The translations under genes were made by a program, and so were the position numbers. A stretch of 64,000 bases of DNA. It comes from Faecimorpha sp963627615 (lineage in GTDB: Bacteria; Bacillota; Clostridia; Lachnospirales; Bianqueaceae). A model generated the notes under the pieces. The model did no database searches. It worked only from the letters and a program-made list of their open reading frames with translations, and was not told the DNA's origin. The DNA lies in the NCBI GenBank assembly GCA_963627615.1, contig CAVGBV010000001.1, positions 30,604-94,603 on the forward strand, read 5' to 3'. Below are positions 43,458 to 51,498 of this stretch, in pieces (position 1 is the stretch's first letter; each line of letters opens with the position of its first letter).

Positions 43458-43498
43458 AAGCCCATATACGGATGGCTGTCCGTGTATGGGCTTAGTTT
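43458..43498 (+). terminator. Probable terminator after metG
   Basis: AAGCCCATATACGGA (43458-43472) pairs with TCCGTGTATGGGCTT (43479-43493) with one G-T wobble. The following T run is short and interrupted. Confidence 0.65.
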
Positions 43499-43521
43499 AT
43501 TATTCAAAAATCTATGAAAAA

Positions 43522-43536
43522 TATGAGTGACTCATA
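43522..43536. promoter_or_regulatory. Candidate operator palindrome
   Basis: TATGAGTGACTCATA, 7-bp arms around a central G, lies about 90 bp before the flavin-binding pseudogene. A second ACTCATA half-site occurs at 44040-44046 before the HxlR gene. Binding by that regulator is a guess. Confidence 0.35.
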
Positions 43537-43627
43537 AAACGACCAATATCTTCCGCTTTTTTTGTATCTACGCTATTATAAGCATAACAAATGAGCCGCA
43601 AAGCTCGAGATACAAGGAGGAATAGTT

Positions 43628-44027
43628 ATGTTGAATGAAAATGTTGTAAAGCTGTTGAAAAACGGAATGTGGGATCTGGCTACCTGTGCCGATGGGGAAC
43701 CTACCCAATGTAGTGCCTGTTGCATTCAAGGATGTGACTCCGGAGGATAAGCTGGTGGTTGGCGATGTCTTTCTGGATACGACGCTGAAGAACATCGCAG
43801 CGAACAACGGTAAGATTGCTATTTCCGTCTATGATGCTCAAAATCTGGAGGGCTATCAGGTCAAGGGTACGGCACAGTACGTCACCGAGGGCGAAGTAGT
43901 CGAGACTTTTAAGAACATGGTGGAGAAAATGTTCAACGGTGCGGCGACAGCCAAGGGCGCACTCATCATCACCCCGGAGAAGGTTATCGTCACCACTCCC
44001 GGCGCAGACAACAAAAAAGAACTTTAA
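43628..44027 (+). pseudogene. Pyridoxamine 5'-phosphate oxidase-like flavin-binding protein, frameshifted
   Basis: ATG 43628 follows AAGGAGGAATAGTT and begins MLNENVVKLLKNGMWDLATCADGEP. The frame is then lost near 43701-43706 and continues in another frame as NVVPVAFKDVTPEDKLVVGD to the stop at 44027. Comparing the two halves, an extra 4 bases (TACC, or CTAC) between GAAC and CCAATG explain the shift. Without them a normal ~131-residue split-barrel protein results. Either the gene is broken or the base calls are wrong. It precedes an HxlR regulator and MATE pump and may have been part of that redox or drug-response set. Confidence 0.75.
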
Positions 44028-44060
44028 GAACGATATGCCACTCATAAATTTCATAGTAAC

Positions 44061-44089
44061 TTGTTGTGACGAGTATATCCTGCTATAAT
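44061..44089 (+). promoter_or_regulatory. Possible promoter of hxlR-MATE
   Basis: TTGTTG (44061-44066), 17-bp spacer, perfect TATAAT (44084-44089), 29 bp before the HxlR start. Confidence 0.55.
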
Positions 44090-44118
44090 GTAGAAAACCA
44101 AAAGCGAGGTATAAAGTC

Positions 44119-44496
44119 ATGTATCAGAGAAAGCTGGAAAAAGACATCCGTTGTCCATTGGAGTACGGCATGGAGCTGTTCGGCGGAAAGTGGAATTCCC
44201 GCATTATCTGTGTGCTGGCGACGCTGGGAACGCTGCGGTACAGCGAGCTGCGCCGGGAGATGGGAAACATCACGGATGCGGTGCTGGCTTCTACACTGAA
44301 AGAGCTGATTGCCAACGGTATTGTGGAGCGTAAGTCTTATAATGAGATTCCGCCAAGGGTGGAGTATTCTCTGACGGAAAAGGGAATGTCCGTAGTACCG
44401 ATTTTGCAGAACATCTGTCAATGGGCAGGGGTATTCTATAAGGATGAAGGCGATACGCCCATGATCCAGTGTCAAAAATGCGACCATCGAGGGTAA
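44119..44496 (+). CDS. HxlR family transcriptional regulator
   Basis: 125 residues. CPLEYGMELFGGKWNSRIICVL followed by LRYSELRREMGNITDAVLASTLKELI and the wing EIPPRVEYSLTEKG form the winged helix of the HxlR family. These dimeric regulators often sense electrophiles or oxidants through an N-terminal Cys, here C12. A second cysteine pair CQKC ends the protein. The MATE gene starts 4 bp later. Confidence 0.92.
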   Translation: MYQRKLEKDIRCPLEYGMELFGGKWNSRIICVLATLGTLRYSELRREMGNITDAVLASTLKELIANGIVERKSYNEIPPRVEYSLTEKGMSVVPILQNICQWAGVFYKDEGDTPMIQCQKCDHRG

Positions 44497-44500
44497 TTCT

Positions 44501-45847
44501 ATGAATCAAAGCGATCAGTTGCTCACGGCTATACCTGTACCAAAGGCGTTTTTTAAGTTAGCGGTTCCGGCAGTAGCAGCGCAGATCATCAACATTCTAT
44601 ATAATCTGGTAGACAAAATGTTTATCGGGCATATCCCGGAGGTGGGAAAGCAGGCGCTGGCAGGTGTCGGCGTGACCACTCCGGTAATTCTGGCTATTTC
44701 CGCTTTTGCGGCACTGGTCAGCATGGGCGGTGCACCCAAAGCGTCTATCTTTCTCGGCAAGGGAGAAAATGAGCAGGCCGAGCGGGTCGTAGGAAGCTGT
44801 ACATGGATGTTACTTCTGCTGTCGGTGCTTCTGACCGGCATCATGCTGGTGTTCGGACGACCGATTTTGCTGCTCTTTGGAGCCAGTGCGGATACGATTA
44901 TATTTGCGTCAGATTACATGAATATCTATTGTCTCGGCACAGTGTTTACCCAACTGACGCTGGGGCTGAACGCTTTTGTTACAGCGCAGGGCAAAACGCT
45001 GGTCAGTATGGGCAATGTAGCTGTAGGCGCGTTGACCAACATTGTGTTGGATGCCGTGTTGATTAACGGCTTCGGCATGGGCGTCAAGGGAGCAGCGTTG
45101 GCAACCGTCATCTCACAAGCTGTGTCTGCCTGCTTTGTCATTCGTTATCTTTGCTCGGGTAAAAGCCTTCTGCGCCTTCGACTGCGGAATATCCGCTTTG
45201 ATGGAAAGCTCCTTTGGCCGTGTATCCTGTTGGGGACATCGCCGGCGCTGATGCAGCTGACAGAGAATCTGGTGGCGATCAGCTTCAATACCTCTCTGCA
45301 GATCTACGGCGGGGATATGGCGGTAGCGTCCATGAGTATTCTGAGCAGTGTCATGCAGTTTGTGATGTTGATCCTGCCGGGACTGGTGCAGGGAGCGCAG
45401 CCGCTGCTCAGTTATAATCTGGGCGCGCAGAATATCCCGCGAGTCAAGAGAACCTTCCGTCTGCTGCTCATCTGCTGCGTTAGCGGTTCATTTCTCATCT
45501 GGCTGCTCTGCATGATAGTACCCGGCGCGGTAGCGGCTATTTTTACCAACGACACGGCACTCATCGCATACACGATCCGGAGTATGCGTATTTATCTCGC
45601 CGCTTTGCTGATCTATGGCATACAGGTAGCGTGCCAGTATAGCTTTGTAGCGCTGGATCAGGCGCCCAAAGCGATTTTTCTCACCATTTGGCGCAAAATC
45701 ATCCTGCTCATTCCATTGATTTTTTTACTGCCGCACTTGTGGCCGGATGCAGTCATGGGCGTCTATCTGGCCGAGCCGATCGCGGACACCATCGCCGTTT
45801 GCACTACCGCACCGATGTTTTATATTTATTATCGAAAATTAAAATGA
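44501..45847 (+). CDS. MATE family multidrug exporter
   Basis: 448 residues with about 12 membrane helices in two MatE repeats. FKLAVPAVAAQIINILYNLVDKMFIGH is the family start; LALAGVGVTTP-like and GVKGAALATVISQAVSACF segments follow. It should expel cationic drugs or metabolites by Na+ or H+ antiport. It lies directly behind an HxlR regulator, probably its controller. It is the last intact gene before a damaged insertion sequence. Confidence 0.93.
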   Translation: MNQSDQLLTAIPVPKAFFKLAVPAVAAQIINILYNLVDKMFIGHIPEVGKQALAGVGVTTPVILAISAFAALVSMGGAPKASIFLGKGENEQAERVVGSCTWMLLLLSVLLTGIMLVFGRPILLLFGASADTIIFASDYMNIYCLGTVFTQLTLGLNAFVTAQGKTLVSMGNVAVGALTNIVLDAVLINGFGMGVKGAALATVISQAVSACFVIRYLCSGKSLLRLRLRNIRFDGKLLWPCILLGTSPALMQLTENLVAISFNTSLQIYGGDMAVASMSILSSVMQFVMLILPGLVQGAQPLLSYNLGAQNIPRVKRTFRLLLICCVSGSFLIWLLCMIVPGAVAAIFTNDTALIAYTIRSMRIYLAALLIYGIQVACQYSFVALDQAPKAIFLTIWRKIILLIPLIFLLPHLWPDAVMGVYLAEPIADTIAVCTTAPMFYIYYRKLK

Positions 45848-46039
45848 ATAGGGTTTGGGAGCATTCATAAGATGGAAAACAGAGGGCTATTTATATGCAT
45901 ATCAGTTCATTCCGCTAACTGGCATATCAATTTTTCGCCAATCATCGGAAAACAGTTGTAAAATTTATAATCATTGCGTATAACAGAGGTAATACAGAGG
46001 AAGACGCCAAAAGTCTAAAATCAATGGCTATAAAAATTG

Positions 46040-46049
46040 NNNNNNNNNN
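46040..46049. other. Assembly gap 3 (10 N) inside the insertion sequence
   Basis: Unlike the other gaps, no duplicated flank is visible (left AAAAATTG, right CGCCTTTTG). Sequence is probably missing here, including the transposase N terminus. Confidence 0.85.
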
Positions 46050-46053
46050 CGCC

Positions 46054-46104
46054 TTTTGATGTGTCCCCCCAATACTGGATACCCAGTATTGGGGGGACAC
46101 ATCA
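46054..46104. repeat. Palindromic repeat, copy 1
   Basis: A perfect hairpin with 22-bp arms (46057-46078 and 46083-46104) and loop ATAC. The core is CCCCAATACTGG, loop, CCAGTATTGGGG. Positions 46054-46095 align with copy 2 at 63943-63984 with about four mismatches in 42 bases. It abuts and reads in frame into the IS200-type transposase. It may be a REP-like element, an IS-end hairpin or a non-autonomous derivative. Confidence 0.85.
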
Positions 46105-46663
46105 GTATAGGAGACAGGTAATATATGGGAAGATAAAAGCGGATATAGGACAAATAATAAGAAAACTATGCGAATGGAAAGAAGTAGAAATAATAGAAGC
46201 AGAAGCCTGTCCGGATCATATACACAAGCTAGTATCAATACCGCCAAAGATAAGCGTATCAAGTTTTATGGCATATCTAAAGGGAAAAAGCAGTTTAATG
46301 ACATTCGATAAACACACAAATCTAAAATATCGATACGGGAATCGGGAGTTTTGGTGTAGAGGGTATTATGTAGATACTGTAGGAAAGAACAAGAGAGCAA
46401 TAGCAGAATATATACGGAATCAACTACAAGAAGATTTAGCGTATGAACAAATGAGTATAAAAGAATTGGTAGACCCGTTTATGGGTGAGCCAGTAATTAA
46501 GCTCATTGATTTGACGGATTTTTTGGGAGAACTATAGACTGACGTAGCTACATTTTAATGTAATCTTCCCTCCATCTTCCGATAATTTGTCAAACATATC
46601 TTCCCTTTTTTAAGCAGCTGTAGTATAATATAACTATGCAAATTGCAACAGGAGGTTTGGACT

Positions 46664-48095
46664 ATGTTAGTAAACACAAAAGCAAGAGTGGGTGTATTTT
46701 CTATCGCTTTAGGAGCATATCTTCCGCAGTTCCCGTCTCTGGTACCGGAGTTTGAGTCGCAGTACGCTGCGTTCAAGAAAACGATCCCGGATACCGTTGA
46801 GATTATCGACGGAGGAATGGTGACGACCAAGGAGCAGGCAATGGTTGCCGGAGACAAGTTCCGCGCGGCAGATGTTGATCTGGTATTTTTGCAGATGCTG
46901 ACCTATGCCACTTCGTACAATATGCTTCCGGCCGTTCGTGATCTGGATGTTCCGGTAGTTCTGGTAAATGTGCAGAAGCTGAAGGCGCTGGATTACGACC
47001 ATACCGATATCGCGTCCTGGCTGGGCGAGGGCTATGCCTGCGGTGCTGTAGGCGAGGCCGTTGCGGATCTGGAGAGAGCGGGCAAGAGACATGCCGTGAT
47101 CACGGGTGTTGTCGAGGGCGGCGATCCCGGCGTACAGGCAGAGATCGAGGATTGGTGCCGTGCGGCACAGGTAAGAAGAAGATTCCGTGATACCAATATC
47201 GCCCAGATTGGCCGTCCGTATCCGGGGATGATGGACCTGTATATCGATGAGACCAACCTGTATAATAGAATGTTCCTGTATACCAAGCAGTTTGACTGGG
47301 AAAAGATGTGGGCAATCGCTGATAACATCACGGATGAGCAGGCGATTCGCGCCAAGGCGCAGGAGATCCTGGATACCTTTGATATCGAGGGCGGCGGCAG
47401 CATCGAGGAAGTATGGGAGATGGCCAAGTATGTCGTAGCCTTTGAGCAGTGGGTCAAGGACGAGCATCTGGGTCTGATCGCTTCCCACTATGACGGATTC
47501 GCACAGGGCAAGGCCGGCGTTCTGGACAGCATGCTGATCCCGGCGTTTTCCATGCTGATCAAGCAGGGAACGGCTTGCGCGGTAGAGGGCGATATGAAGG
47601 TCGCTATGGCGATGAGCATCCTGAAGACAATCGCGGGAACCGGCCAGCTGTCTGAGATNNNNNNNNNNGATGTACTCCATCGACTTTAACGATGATATCT
47701 GCATCATCGGCCATTCCGGAAGCGGCGACGCGGATATTTCCGATAAGAAGCCGACGATGAAGATTGTCAAGGTATTCCACGGTAAGACCGGCGGCGGCTA
47801 TCTGACGCAGTTCTACCCGTATACCGGCCCGGTAACGTATCTTGCGATTACGCAGGACCGTGACGGTCACTTCAAGTTTGTTGTAGCAGAAGGTGTCAAC
47901 GAGGAGGGCAAGATCCTGTCCTTTGGAGACACCAATATGAGAACCCGCTTTACCTGCGGCGCGAGAGAGTTTGTAAACCGCTGGAGCGAAGCAGGCCCGA
48001 CGCATCATATGGCAGCGGCGACCGGAAGACATATTGATACGATCCTCAAGGTTGCCAAGATCTTTAACGTGCCGGTGGATATCATCACCCGCTAA
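46664..48095 (+). CDS. L-arabinose/L-fucose isomerase family protein, split by an assembly gap
   Basis: ATG 46664 follows CAGGAGGTTTGGACT. The first part runs from ARVGVFSIALGAYLPQFPSLVPEFE to TIAGTGQLSE. After the gap the correct frame resumes as YSIDFNDDICIIGHSGSGDADIS and ends at 48095. Joining at the shared GAT gives LSEMYSIDFND, an intact product of about 472 residues. The fold is that of the L-fucose isomerase/AraA superfamily; the substrate sugar is not certain. A GH29 fucosidase elsewhere in the window makes fucose a possible substrate. Confidence 0.85.
47659..47668. other. Assembly gap 4 (10 N) with short duplicated flank
   Basis: GAT is present on both sides; merging it removes 13 nt and repairs the isomerase frame as SEMYSID. 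The overlap is short, but the restored protein reads naturally. Confidence 0.8.
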
Positions 48096-48106
48096 TCTTT
48101 ACAGAC

Positions 48107-48144
48107 AGTCCGCTGTAATCCTGAAAATTGCAGCGGACTTTTTT
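48107..48144 (+). terminator. Terminator after the isomerase gene
   Basis: AGTCCGCTG (48107-48115) pairs with CAGCGGACT (48131-48139), followed by T6. Confidence 0.88.
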
Positions 48145-48157
48145 AGTGGAGGATTGG

Positions 48158-48186
48158 TTGATTAATAGCCCCAGTCGTGGTACAAT
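48158..48186 (+). promoter_or_regulatory. Promoter of rsmA
   Basis: TTGATT (48158-48163), 17-bp spacer, TACAAT (48181-48186), 45 bp before the rsmA start. Confidence 0.6.
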
Positions 48187-48231
48187 CATAGGGTAAGGAT
48201 TTGCAACACTAGAATCGAAAGGGATAAACAG

Positions 48232-49098
48232 ATGAAAGAACGAATTGCCTCACCGGCAAAGACGATAGAGATATTGCAAGCCAATGATTTTCAGTTTTTA
48301 AAGAAATTTGGCCAGAATTTTTTGATTGACCTGCATGTGCTTGAAAAGATTCTGCGGGCCGCACAAATCAATGAGGAAGATGTTTGTGTGGAGATCGGTC
48401 CGGGGATCGGCAGCCTGACCCAGGTATTGGCCGAACGGGCCGCGCAGGTGATCGCTGTGGAGATCGATGGCCGTTTGATTCCTATTTTGCAGAAGAATCT
48501 GGAGGACTATCCCAATGTGCGGCTGATTCATCAGGACTTTCTGAAGCTGGATCTCAAGGCCAAGCTGGCGGAGTGGGGCATCGATAAGCCTATCAAGGTA
48601 ATTGCGAATCTGCCGTATTATATCACGACCCCCATCATCATGGAGCTTTACGAGAGCGGAATTCCGCTGGCGGGGATGACAGTCATGGTGCAGGAGGAAG
48701 TCGCGCGGCGTATACAGGCGGGCCCGGGCTCCAAGGACTATGGCGCGTTGAGTCTGGCGGTGCAGTATTATGCCGAGGCGGAGATCGCGGCGTTTGTTCC
48801 GCCCAATTGCTTTATGCCGCGCCCGGGTGTGGGCTCTGCCGTGATACAGCTGACAACGCACAAGGAAAAACCGGTTCAGGTGCAGGATGAGAAGCGGTTT
48901 TTCGCGCTGATCCGAGCGGCGTTCGGACAGAGGCGTAAGACCCTGGTCAACAGTGTGAGCAACAGTCAGGAGCTTGATTATGAAAAAGAACAGGTGCAGG
49001 AAGCGCTGCGGCGTCTGAACATCTCAGAACAGATTCGTGGAGAGGCGCTGACGCTGGCACAGTTCGCGGCATTGTCCAATGAATTGGAGGGAAAGTGA
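48232..49098 (+). CDS. rsmA: 16S rRNA dimethyladenosine transferase RsmA (KsgA)
   Basis: 288 residues. LKKFGQNFLIDLHVLEKIL is the conserved start, EIGPGIGSLTQVLAE the SAM site, and NLPYYITTPI the catalytic NLPY motif. FMPRPGVGSAVIQL and RAAFGQRRKTLVNS are C-terminal signatures. It dimethylates two adjacent adenosines (1518/1519) of 16S rRNA in 30S assembly. The next methyltransferase starts within its stop codon. Confidence 0.97.
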   Translation: MKERIASPAKTIEILQANDFQFLKKFGQNFLIDLHVLEKILRAAQINEEDVCVEIGPGIGSLTQVLAERAAQVIAVEIDGRLIPILQKNLEDYPNVRLIHQDFLKLDLKAKLAEWGIDKPIKVIANLPYYITTPIIMELYESGIPLAGMTVMVQEEVARRIQAGPGSKDYGALSLAVQYYAEAEIAAFVPPNCFMPRPGVGSAVIQLTTHKEKPVQVQDEKRFFALIRAAFGQRRKTLVNSVSNSQELDYEKEQVQEALRRLNISEQIRGEALTLAQFAALSNELEGK

Positions 49099-49700
49099 TG
49101 GAGCATTATTATACCAATGCGCCGACTTCCCGATCGGACATTCGGGAGATCCGGTATGAGGTGAATGGACATAGCCTGCGGTATTTGACGGATCACGGTG
49201 TATTTTCGATGGAACGGGTGGATCATGGTTCAGATATCCTGATCCATGCGGTGATAGAGCAGGAAGCGGCCTTGACTGGAACGGTGATAGATCTGGGGTG
49301 CGGATACGGAGCGATTGGTGTCGCGGTGGCGGCAGTATATCCGCAGGTCAAGGTGAGCATGATTGACGTGAATGACCGCGCAATGGAGCTCGCAAGGCGC
49401 AATGCTGAAAAAAACGGCGTGTCGGAACGCGTTGCGGTCGGGACGGCAGACCAGCTGGCAGTGCAGGAAGGGGCAGAAGTGGTAATCACCAATCCGCCGA
49501 TTCGAGCAGGCAAGGAGACGATCTATGGGTTGTTTCGGGATAGCTTTCAGTGGCTGCGCCCGGGCGGCCGCCTGTATGTGGTGATCCGCAAGAATCAGGG
49601 GGCGCCCTCTGCCGTAAAGGAATTGACCCAAATCTTTGGAAACTGCGAGACGGTAGAACGCCAATCCGGGTTCCATGTACTGCGGTGTGTAAAGGAATAA
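49098..49700 (+). CDS. Class I SAM-dependent methyltransferase, RsmC-like
   Basis: 200 residues from ATG 49098, overlapping the rsmA stop by one base. VIDLGCGYGAIGVAVAAVYP is the SAM motif, DVNDRAMELARRNAEKNGV follows, and the catalytic TNPPIRAGKETIYGLF is the NPPxRxGK variant of the RsmC/RlmG family. It corresponds to the C-terminal half of RsmC, so it probably methylates guanine in rRNA. A terminator follows. Confidence 0.9.
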   Translation: MEHYYTNAPTSRSDIREIRYEVNGHSLRYLTDHGVFSMERVDHGSDILIHAVIEQEAALTGTVIDLGCGYGAIGVAVAAVYPQVKVSMIDVNDRAMELARRNAEKNGVSERVAVGTADQLAVQEGAEVVITNPPIRAGKETIYGLFRDSFQWLRPGGRLYVVIRKNQGAPSAVKELTQIFGNCETVERQSGFHVLRCVKE

Positions 49701-49705
49701 AAATA

Positions 49706-49742
49706 TCGCCTCCGATCTCATGTGAGATTGGAGGCGACTTTG
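49706..49742. terminator. Bidirectional terminator
   Basis: TCGCCTCCGATCTCA (49706-49720) pairs with TGAGATTGGAGGCGA (49723-49737) with one wobble; T-rich on the plus side and A-rich on the other. It lies between the convergent methyltransferase and DapA-like genes. Confidence 0.85.
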
Positions 49743-49744
49743 TT

Positions 49745-50668
49745 TTACAGGCCTAATTTATGAGCGATTGCATCGGACAGTTCCTTCAGCTGACGGACCT
49801 CACTGCGGTTCGTCTCATTTAGATCGGAGGCAGGCCGTGTGCGGGTCATTAGGGTATTGCCGATTCCTACCAGCTGCAGGTTGTATTTGGCGTTTACCGG
49901 ATAGGGCTTGTGCTCAATAAAGGAAGCAAGCGTCAGGAGATCCGCAAGGTACTTGGCTGTTTCCGGCTGAGAGGCAAAATTGCGGCACAGCCATACATAC
50001 AGCTCCGGATGGAAATTGGCCATGACGCCGGAGTAACCGGCAGCGCCGGCCTGAAGGGTATCCAGAAGCGTTGCGGTATTGGCGTTATACAGACGAAGAG
50101 GAGTGCCCTGAATGGCATCCAGCTTTTTCAGAATCTGCTGTGTATCGCAGCAGGTGTCCTTCATCAGATAAAAGCGTCCCGTAGCGGCGCAACGGGCCAG
50201 AAGTTCCGGAGACAGTACACGCTTATAAGGATAAGGACACTCATAAAATCCCAGGGGGATCGAAGGATCCAGCGCGTCCAACAGTTTGCTCAGATTGGCG
50301 AACCAGACTTCATCATCCTCGTCCTCCGCGGCAAAGCGGTTGGTGATCAGAATGACGGCAGCGGGCCCTGCGGCGGCGATAGCCGTAACTTCCTGAATCT
50401 GACCTTCCAGGGTATCGGAGACCTGTCCGCTGGAGATGACGGGAACCCGTCCCGCGGCATAACGGACGACGGATTCGGTGATATGTACCCGTTCTTCCAG
50501 AGAGAGAAAGAACATCTCGCTGGACTGGCAGACAGCAAAAAGACCGTCCACTCCACGTTCGATATACCAGTCCACCAGGTTTTTCAATGCGGCATCATCT
50601 ACCTGATTCTCTTCGGTAAAAGGCGTCAGCATGACCGGCCATACACCGGCAGGAAATTGATTTGTCAC
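49745..50668 (-). CDS. Dihydrodipicolinate synthase/N-acetylneuraminate lyase family protein
   Basis: 307 residues from GTG 50668 (AAGGAGG upstream). GVWPVMLTPFTEENQVDDAALKNLVDWYIERGVDGLF is the family opening. The usual G-T-T-G-E pyruvate loop is replaced by CQSSEM. The Schiff-base Lys is in RFYLMKDTCCD and a Tyr in GFYECPYPYKR. True DapA is therefore unlikely; it is probably an aldolase for a sugar acid or related keto acid. It is a lone gene facing the tRNA. Confidence 0.85.
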   Translation of the reverse strand: MTNQFPAGVWPVMLTPFTEENQVDDAALKNLVDWYIERGVDGLFAVCQSSEMFFLSLEERVHITESVVRYAAGRVPVISSGQVSDTLEGQIQEVTAIAAAGPAAVILITNRFAAEDEDDEVWFANLSKLLDALDPSIPLGFYECPYPYKRVLSPELLARCAATGRFYLMKDTCCDTQQILKKLDAIQGTPLRLYNANTATLLDTLQAGAAGYSGVMANFHPELYVWLCRNFASQPETAKYLADLLTLASFIEHKPYPVNAKYNLQLVGIGNTLMTRTRPASDLNETNRSEVRQLKELSDAIAHKLGL

Positions 50669-50775
50669 TATATTGTACCTCCTTGCACTTTAAGAATAGC
50701 TTTTTGTTTATCATATACTAGAAGCCATAAAAAGTCAAGTTCGGTGAAAATATTGCGCGAAATTCAAAAAAACAC

Positions 50776-50804
50776 TTGCATATTCTGGGGATTTGGTCTA
50801 TACT
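50776..50804 (+). promoter_or_regulatory. Promoter of tRNA-Arg
   Basis: TTGCAT (50776-50781), 17-bp spacer, TATACT (50799-50804), 21 bp before the mature tRNA 5' end. Confidence 0.75.
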
Positions 50805-50825
50805 AATATAGTCTTAATTGGATAT

Positions 50826-50898
50826 GCATCTGTAGCTCAGGGGATAGAGCGGTGGCTTCCGGAGCCACGCGTCGAGGGTTCGAATCCTTCCAGGTGCA
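50826..50898 (+). tRNA. tRNA-Arg (anticodon CCG)
   Basis: 73 nt. Acceptor GCATCTG pairs with CAGGTGC, discriminator A; no encoded CCA. The D arm begins AGCTCAGGGGATAGAGC, the anticodon stem is GTGGC/GCCAC with loop TTCCGGA, and the T arm contains GGTTCGAATCC. It reads CGG codons. It has its own promoter and terminator. Confidence 0.96.
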
Positions 50899-50905
50899 TT
50901 TTTAG

Positions 50906-50931
50906 GCCGGAGGCGTTGCCTCCGGCTTTTT
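50906..50931 (+). terminator. Terminator after tRNA-Arg
   Basis: GCCGGAGGC (50906-50914), loop GTT, GCCTCCGGC (50918-50926), then T5. Confidence 0.92.
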
Positions 50932-51400
50932 ATATTGCGTAAGGCTTTCCGTTCAGCACGGCTTTTTGCAGATGCTCGCCCTGATAGACCAGTTTCAGGG
51001 AGAAAAAGGGGATCTCTTCGTCCAAAAGCTTTAGAAAAATACGGTCGCCCTCCCAGAGTGTCAGGGATAGAAGTTTTTCCTTGGCAATCCACGCAAGCTC
51101 GCCCTCGTCGCATATAATTGCGCTCCCGGTGTAGGCCGAGGCGGTGAAAAGGTGCATGTATTCGGTTGGAGCGCAGTCGCTGACAAAGGTGATGATGCCG
51201 CGGTAACGGTATTCGGTCAGGCGGTACCCTGTTTCCTCATAGAACTCCCGCAGAATGCAGTCCTCCGGGCTTTCCTTGTCTTCAAACTTTCCGCCGATAC
51301 CGATCCACTTATCGCGGTTCAGGTCCTTTTCCTTTTTAACGCGGTGCAGCATCAGATATTGTCCGTTTTGTTCCAGATAGCATAGGGTCGAATATATCAT
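50930..51400 (-). CDS. NUDIX hydrolase (MutT-like)
   Basis: 156 residues from ATG 51400 (AAGGAGGGGAATC upstream); a longer frame is rejected. The Nudix box GGKFEDKESPEDCILREFYEETGYRL fits GX5EX7REUXEEXGU. The start IYSTLCYLEQNGQYLMLHR is the 8-oxo-dGTP diphosphatase subgroup look. It may cleanse oxidised nucleotides. Its stop overlaps the tRNA terminator by two bases. Confidence 0.92.
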   Translation of the reverse strand: MIYSTLCYLEQNGQYLMLHRVKKEKDLNRDKWIGIGGKFEDKESPEDCILREFYEETGYRLTEYRYRGIITFVSDCAPTEYMHLFTASAYTGSAIICDEGELAWIAKEKLLSLTLWEGDRIFLKLLDEEIPFFSLKLVYQGEHLQKAVLNGKPYAI

Positions 51401-51498
51401 GATTCCCCTCCTTTTTTCAATATTATAATAAAAATCCGCCGGATTGACAAGGCTCAAAAATCATGATAGTATGATAGAAAAAATAAGGGGGAAACAAT

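Larger units (their letters stand above)
46024..46537 (+). pseudogene. tnpA: IS200/IS605-type transposase TnpA, damaged and split by an assembly gap
   Basis: The right part encodes YRRQVIYGKIKADIGQIIRKL, the HUH metal site in CPDHIHKLVSIPP, and the catalytic Tyr region AIAEYIRNQLQED, the signature of Y1 transposases of the IS200 group. The usual N terminus (a strand before YRR) is missing. Left of the gap a possible start reads MAIKI; right of it the frame runs through a 22-bp-arm palindrome instead. So the gene is either interrupted by that repeat or mis-assembled. The 45848-46023 stretch before it holds no other gene and may contain the element's left end. Confidence 0.7.

Noticed and set aside
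49745..50668. Annotation as dapA (lysine biosynthesis)
   Set aside because: The pyruvate loop and context differ from true DapA; only the superfamily can be supported.
51440..51480. Promoter TTGACA ... TATGAT before the GH106-like gene
   Set aside because: The spacing is about 20 bp, outside the usual range, so I did not list it.
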